A DNA stretch of 9,051 nucleotides from JAIFWV01 sp964580495 (GTDB lineage: Bacteria > Patescibacteriota > Doudnabacteria > UBA920 > O2-02-FULL-48-8): assembly GCA_964580495.1 (NCBI GenBank), contig CAZOKE010000026.1, forward strand, positions 1-9,051, given 5' to 3'. Every line of letters begins with the position of its first letter. Position 1 is the first letter of the stretch. Shown here one piece after another: positions 5,432-9,051 of this stretch. The notes beneath the pieces are model-generated. The model was not told the DNA's origin. It searched no databases and saw only the letters and a list, made by a program, of their open reading frames with translations. Position numbers and translations under genes: made by a program.

Positions 5432-5471
5432 AATAAAACCGCTACGAGCAATTCGTGCGGCTTTTTTTATT
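5432..5471. terminator. Bidirectional rho-independent terminator between the structured RNA and the VirB4 operon
   Basis: CCGC-T-ACGA pairs with TCGT-GCGG around loop GCAAT, flanked by AATAAAA on the left (5432-5438) and TTTTTTTATT on the right (5462-5471). The plus-strand T tract of seven ends the structured RNA; the minus-strand TTTTATT is weaker but correctly placed 27 bp after the stop of the beta-propeller gene. Confidence 0.85.
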
Positions 5472-5497
5472 CACAATAAAGTTCAAGTCCAAAGGCA

Positions 5498-6520
5498 TTA
5501 AGGTGCTAATGAATATAATTTCCCGTCCAGGCTGTTTATGAACATTACAGATTGGTCGTTCATAAATAAATTGTGCGCCCGAATATTGACATCAAATTTA
5601 TAAATTGTTTCCCGCTGAAGGGTATTCAGGTCAATTTTTACCAAGCTGTCGTTATCCGTTTCGCTAACCACAGCATATACATACTTCCCCTGGCGGTCAG
5701 CCACGACCTTATCCGCAGCCGATGAAATCCCCAAGCTCTGGGTCTGGTTAGAAGTTAAATCGAACAGATAAAGCAAGGGGCTATTGTTTACAATCTGAAA
5801 GTAAATAAATTTTGTTGATGTGACCCAAGCCGCTTGCATATTTTTGCCGGCATCAACCAATGTAATTATCTGCCCAGTTTGAAGATTGGCTTTATAAATC
5901 TTATTTGGATCCTGCGTGTTGCCGCGGTACAAAAGCGCCGAGTTGCCGTCCGGAGAGACTTTGACCTGCATGTCGGGCCAGAACAAGTCGGAAATTTTTC
6001 TGAAACCAGAAGTATCCGAGTTGGCCAAAAACAGCTGTTGGCTTTTGCCGTCGTTTGATTTCCAAACATATACTATACGCCGGCCGTCAGGCATCCAATC
6101 CAAATTTTGGATGTTTGCTGGCAAATTCTTCAATTGCCTGGCTGTACTGTCATAATAAACGTAAGAGTTAGTCGAATTGGTAAAGATCCCCATGATTAAA
6201 TCAGTGCCGGATGGCGGCCAAAATGCTCGGTTGAAATTTGAAATTGCTTGTGGAAATGGAAATTCGACAAAATTATCGCCAACCAAAGTTCGCCGGAACA
6301 GCTGGCCTTTGGAATTGAAATACCATACAGCGCTGCCGTCTTCCGAAACCGTCGGAGAGATCACCTGGTCATCAGAAATTTTGGTTAGCTTATAGCTTGT
6401 GGTCGTATTTGAAACGGTCTGAATTGCAGGTGCAGGTTTATAGTAAAAGAAATAATAGCCGGCACAACCTAGTCCGAGCAGGATGATGACCGAAATTGAA
6501 ATGATTAAAAGTTTTTTCAT
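5498..6520 (-). CDS. Membrane-anchored TolB/PD40-type beta-propeller protein
   Basis: 340 aa. An N-terminal hydrophobic anchor (about 4-26, KLLIISISVIILLGLGCAG, then aromatic YYFFYY) is followed by an extracytoplasmic domain made of repeating blades of the PD40/WD40-like kind: VSEDGSAVWYF (58-68), WPPSGTDLIMG (101-111), WMPDGRRIVYVW (142-153), VSPDGNSALLYR (188-199), ADRQGKYVYAV (264-274). About six blades fit the length. Cys19 does not sit in a good lipobox (no Leu at -3), so a transmembrane anchor is more likely than a lipoprotein. It is last in the operon; its ATG overlaps the preceding TGA (ATGA, 4 bp) and there is no strong SD, which indicates translational coupling. Such propellers usually bind partners rather than catalyse, so a scaffold or adhesion role at the secretion apparatus is plausible but unproven. 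Confidence 0.8.
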   Translation of the reverse strand: MKKLLIISISVIILLGLGCAGYYFFYYKPAPAIQTVSNTTTSYKLTKISDDQVISPTVSEDGSAVWYFNSKGQLFRRTLVGDNFVEFPFPQAISNFNRAFWPPSGTDLIMGIFTNSTNSYVYYDSTARQLKNLPANIQNLDWMPDGRRIVYVWKSNDGKSQQLFLANSDTSGFRKISDLFWPDMQVKVSPDGNSALLYRGNTQDPNKIYKANLQTGQIITLVDAGKNMQAAWVTSTKFIYFQIVNNSPLLYLFDLTSNQTQSLGISSAADKVVADRQGKYVYAVVSETDNDSLVKIDLNTLQRETIYKFDVNIRAHNLFMNDQSVMFINSLDGKLYSLAP

Positions 6521-7416
6521 GGTGTAGTTGTCGTGCCTGAGTTTGTCGGGATACTGGAACCGGCATTAAATATTGCTATAATTTTGTCCAACATGCATTG
6601 CCGCAAATAAGGATTGGAAACCCCTTCCATCGGTATGGTTGACGGGATTGGAACCAAATCTGGAGGATATTTTACCACCGTGTTGTCGCAATATGTATAT
6701 GTCACGCCATTTGATTTATAGGTATTGAACTGGACGTGAATATGGCCGCCCGTTGCCCCGGGACTAGGGTTTATGTATTCATTTTGTATGTACCCTTGCG
6801 GCGCCTTAAATCCAACTGATTGGATTAAAGCAATTAGCTGGGCAATGCGAGGATCTTTGCTGCCGATAGGATCGGTCGGATTACGCAGAGCAATATCAAC
6901 CGTCTCACCCCGGCTATCTGCGGATGGCGGACCGGGACGATAAGCGCTGGTTAGCACAAAAGCCATGTTCGTGGTGAAAGATCCTCCGCCTCCGCCGCCA
7001 CCAGATTGGTACTGACCTGCATCCGAAATTTGTAACGCGCCGCAAAAGTCCGTGGGTACGCCGGGTATGGTCGAAGCTACGATACTTATACCGTTTGCTA
7101 TAGCCCCTTTCAACCCGCCTTGGTTACAAACCGATACTAAAGTTGTCGAAAGAAAAAATATCAATCCGCCCAAAAGCAAAAATGCAATTAGAACCGGCGC
7201 CCAATAAGGTGCGGTTGATGCAATTACCCCCTTTGCGTAATTTTTTACCGCTTTTTTTGCGTATGTTTTGGCAGCGTCTTTGGCCAAATTTACAGCTTTT
7301 TCAGCCGGGCTCTGCTGCTCACTTTGGAGTCTAGCCAAACGCTCCTTTTGCTGTTCCTGCTCAAATTCTCGTTCCTGTTCTGCCAATAAATCTTCTTCGA
7401 CATCATCGTAGGCCAT
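6517..7416 (-). CDS. Membrane-anchored protein with an M15-like (D-Ala-D-Ala carboxypeptidase fold) domain, degenerate
   Basis: 299 aa. Residues 1-40 are a charged Glu/Gln-rich coiled coil; 41-65 form an amphipathic Ala/Lys helix; 73-95 are a transmembrane helix (APVLIAFLLLGGLIFFLSTTL). A seven-glycine linker (139-145) precedes the extracytoplasmic domain. That domain shows TSAYRPG (156-162), DSRGETVDIAL (167-177) and GGHIHVQF (223-230), matching in order the S-YR, HxxGxAxD and H-H signature of M15/hedgehog-type zinc peptidases. The first zinc-binding His is replaced by Asp167; Asp174 and His225/His227 remain. A cysteine pair (Cys243, Cys274) may form a disulfide. It starts 4 bp after the VirB4 stop with GGAG 8 nt before the ATG. 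In the VirB4 context it is a candidate cell-wall remodelling or peptidoglycan-binding component, like the VirB1 role. The enzymatic state is uncertain. Confidence 0.7.
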   Translation of the reverse strand: MAYDDVEEDLLAEQEREFEQEQQKERLARLQSEQQSPAEKAVNLAKDAAKTYAKKAVKNYAKGVIASTAPYWAPVLIAFLLLGGLIFFLSTTLVSVCNQGGLKGAIANGISIVASTIPGVPTDFCGALQISDAGQYQSGGGGGGGSFTTNMAFVLTSAYRPGPPSADSRGETVDIALRNPTDPIGSKDPRIAQLIALIQSVGFKAPQGYIQNEYINPSPGATGGHIHVQFNTYKSNGVTYTYCDNTVVKYPPDLVPIPSTIPMEGVSNPYLRQCMLDKIIAIFNAGSSIPTNSGTTTTP

Positions 7417-7420
7417 GAGG

Positions 7421-9051
7421 TTACTCCGAATCTTCTAATTCTTTTTTTGCTTTTTCTATTTCTTGGGTCTGGCGTGGGTCAGTGGTGATAATTTGGTCTT
7501 CCATATAGGAAGCGATGATCTTGATGGCCACGTGTTTAAGGCCAGCAAAGAATATCCCCTCACCGACATCGGATTCCAAAAGCAAATATTTTTCGCCTTC
7601 GGTCAAAAAGAACGTCTCGGCTACCAGGTCTATTGCAGCCGGGCTTTGTTTCAACAAAAGCTGGATAGAAGAGTTGGTCACAATAGGTTTGCCATATGGT
7701 GACTGCAAAAAGTCGGAAACGTCCTGGGTGATTGTGGTCACGCCCAAATAGTATTTGCGGGCGCGTTTGGCGATCCCAAACAAAAATTTCGCCGAATCTT
7801 CATATTGCATCATCCACCAAGCCTCATCGATCACGAGTATCCGTTTTTTGAGCGATGAGCGGACCGTGTTCCAAAGGTAATTTAATGTCACATAAATTGC
7901 GATTGGGCGCAGGGAATCTTCCAAATCGCGGACTGAAAACACGACCAACTGATTATTCAAATTAATGTTGGTTTGTTGGTTGAAAATTCCCGAAAAAGTT
8001 CCTTCGGTGTATTTAGTGAGCCTCTGGGCCAAACTTTCCCCGCCAACCATTCCTCCCAAAATTTCCACCAGGTCAGCCATGGTCGGGACATCGACGTTGG
8101 TTAAAGATGATGCAGGCGTGATATCTTTTTTGGCATAAGTTTCCCAGATCGCCCTATCCATTATTGCTTCTTCCGTGGGGTTCAATTTGCCCAGCATCAA
8201 GTTCATAAGTCCCAGCAAATTTATAACTGAAGACCGCAAGATGTCCTCGTTGGATTCGCCTTCAATCGCTTTCGGCAGGTCAAAGGGATTGACTCTGGAA
8301 TCCGAATTTAAAGAAATGCTCAAGAAAGATCCCCCAACCGCTTCGGATAAATGCTTGTATTCGTTTTCCGGATCGATGACTATGACTTCGGTTCCCAACA
8401 TCAAGGAGCGGAGAATTTCAAGTTTCACCGCATAGCTTTTCCCGGAACCTGATTTGGCGAACACGACCGAATTGGCGTTTTCCATTTGGAAGCGATCAAA
8501 CAAAATCAAGCTGTTGTTGTGCCGGTTGATGCCGTACAAAATCCCGTCGTTGCTGGTTAGTTCCGATGACACAAACGGGAAAGTTGTGCTCAACGGCTGT
8601 GTGTTCATATTGGTAGCAATCGCGAGTTCGTCGTTGCCCAAAGGCAAAGTCGAATTAAACCCTTGTTCCATCTGCAGCACCGCCGGCTTGGCAATCACCA
8701 ATTTCGACCCGAGGATTGATTCCAAAGTTGAAGAGACTTGCTCCAAATCTTTGAGATTGTCGGCATAGAGCGTGAAGTAGAGAGAGTATCGAAAATATCT
8801 TTCCGTGCCCTGCTGCAGCCGATCGCGCAAAGCTTCCACATCCTGGTATGCCGTTTCAAGCATCGGGTCGCGGACATTGCCTTTTTCCGAATTGATGCTC
8901 ATAGACGATTGGATTTGCCCGACTTTGTTGCGCAATTTTTTCATGATGTCAGCGGTATCCATGGGGTAAATGTACATGGCCATATCCATGGGGCTGTCTA
9001 ACCCTATAAGCGGGGCCAGCCAGTTTACGGAGATAAACCTGGGGTAAGAAA
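7421..9051 (-). CDS. VirB4/TraC-like type IV secretion ATPase (N-terminal part outside window)
   Basis: The frame stays open to the right edge of the window (SVNWLAPL is readable upstream of the ATG at 8989), so that ATG is internal and the gene begins beyond 9051. Counting from that Met: the end of the VirB4 N-terminal domain (1-150), Walker A KSGSGKS (179-185, about 8435-8455), IDPENEY (205-211), Walker B ILVIDEAWW (384-392, about 7814-7840), a conserved TQDVSDFLQSPYG segment (421-433) and the LLLKQSP motif (444-450). These are the hallmarks of the hexameric HerA/FtsK-like VirB4 motor that energises pilus or substrate transfer at the inner membrane. It is followed after 4 bp by the M15-like gene, so the three minus-strand genes form one operon. 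The acidic Glu/Lys tail is normal for the family. VirB4 is well supported; whether the system moves DNA or protein is not shown here. Confidence 0.94.
   Translation of the reverse strand, partial: SYPRFISVNWLAPLIGLDSPMDMAMYIYPMDTADIMKKLRNKVGQIQSSMSINSEKGNVRDPMLETAYQDVEALRDRLQQGTERYFRYSLYFTLYADNLKDLEQVSSTLESILGSKLVIAKPAVLQMEQGFNSTLPLGNDELAIATNMNTQPLSTTFPFVSSELTSNDGILYGINRHNNSLILFDRFQMENANSVVFAKSGSGKSYAVKLEILRSLMLGTEVIVIDPENEYKHLSEAVGGSFLSISLNSDSRVNPFDLPKAIEGESNEDILRSSVINLLGLMNLMLGKLNPTEEAIMDRAIWETYAKKDITPASSLTNVDVPTMADLVEILGGMVGGESLAQRLTKYTEGTFSGIFNQQTNINLNNQLVVFSVRDLEDSLRPIAIYVTLNYLWNTVRSSLKKRILVIDEAWWMMQYEDSAKFLFGIAKRARKYYLGVTTITQDVSDFLQSPYGKPIVTNSSIQLLLKQSPAAIDLVAETFFLTEGEKYLLLESDVGEGIFFAGLKHVAIKIIASYMEDQIITTDPRQTQEIEKAKKELEDSE

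Larger units (their letters stand above)
4850..5471 (+). ncRNA. Candidate large structured RNA (about 620 nt) with its own promoter and terminator
   Basis: Nested helices read by hand, as paired positions: 4862-4872/5414-5424 (10 of 11, joins the two ends); 4943-4952/5138-5147 (10 bp perfect); 4962-4969/5099-5106 (8 bp); 4976-4984/5081-5089 (9 bp, one G-U); a hairpin at 5010-5040; 5048-5055/5072-5079 (8 bp, one G-U); 5154-5159/5172-5177; 5178-5182/5188-5192. Then a long rod: 5205-5209/5306-5310, 5224-5231/5297-5304, 5234-5246/5282-5294 (12 of 13), capped by 5254-5261/5266-5273 (8 bp perfect, ACCA loop). Then 5313-5318/5363-5368 with 5322-5330/5349-5359, and 5379-5390/5402-5413 (12 bp perfect). 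None cross. A promoter precedes it and a terminator follows. It does not show hallmarks of tmRNA, RNase P RNA, SRP RNA or 6S RNA that I know. Its size and ornateness recall ROOL, GOLLD or OLE-class RNAs, but I cannot assign it to any of them. Confidence 0.72.

Noticed and set aside
4850..5471. tmRNA, RNase P RNA, SRP RNA or 6S RNA
   Set aside because: There is no tRNA-like ends with CCA or tag frame, no GAGGAAAGTCC core, no SRP GGAAGGAAGCAG-like domain, and no single long imperfect hairpin as in 6S.
6461..6466. Lipoprotein signal (Cys19) in the beta-propeller protein
   Set aside because: The residues before Cys are Gly-Leu-Gly, lacking the Leu/Val/Ile at -3, and the hydrophobic run continues past the Cys into an aromatic stretch, which fits a membrane anchor.
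8987..8989. ATG at 8989 as the start of the VirB4 gene
   Set aside because: The frame continues open to the window edge with VirB4-like sequence (SVNWLAPL), so this is an internal Met.
1..9051. CRISPR array, insertion sequence, or recoded TGA
   Set aside because: No regularly spaced direct repeats, no transposase, and TGA serves as a normal stop at the ends of the sigma and M15-like genes with no in-frame TGA in the large genes.

Overview
The window looks like a chromosomal segment of an uncultivated Patescibacteria (CPR)-type bacterium. The support is moderate GC, very short intergenic gaps, a DUF5667-type membrane protein paired with an ECF sigma factor, weak or absent Shine-Dalgarno (SD) sites on several genes, and a Gram-positive-style VirB4 operon. 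UGA is used as a stop codon, so the code appears standard. The taxonomic call is inference; no rRNA gene is present.

Layout from the left: a 5'-truncated ECF sigma factor overlaps by 14 bp a membrane protein that is probably its anti-sigma or sensor partner, closed by a rho-independent terminator. A GC-rich REP-like element and the tRNA-Arg(GCG) terminator follow. On the minus strand lie tRNA-Ser(UGA), a small two-helix membrane protein starting 10 nt after the tRNA, two inverted repeats, and tRNA-Arg(GCG). A short divergent region holds the tRNA-Ser promoter and an extended -10 promoter from which recG (plus strand) appears to be transcribed without a leader.

Between recG and the next operon is a stretch of about 690 bp with no convincing conserved protein gene. 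It has a good promoter just after recG (TTGACA, 17 bp, TAAACT), a rho-independent terminator at its end, and between them an almost fully nested set of long perfect or near-perfect helices. These include a long-range helix joining the 5' and 3' ends. I read it as a large, ornate, independently transcribed structured RNA of about 620 nt that I do not recognise, and it is the main discovery candidate. A 100-codon GTG-start ORF with an SD lies inside it and is the competing explanation for part of the region.

The right third is a minus-strand, tightly coupled operon: VirB4-like type IV secretion ATPase (5' end outside the window), then a membrane-anchored protein with a degenerate M15 peptidase-like domain, then a membrane-anchored beta-propeller protein. 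These are 4 bp apart and 4 bp overlapping, and end at a shared bidirectional terminator. The likely theme is an envelope-spanning type IV secretion or DNA-transfer machine.
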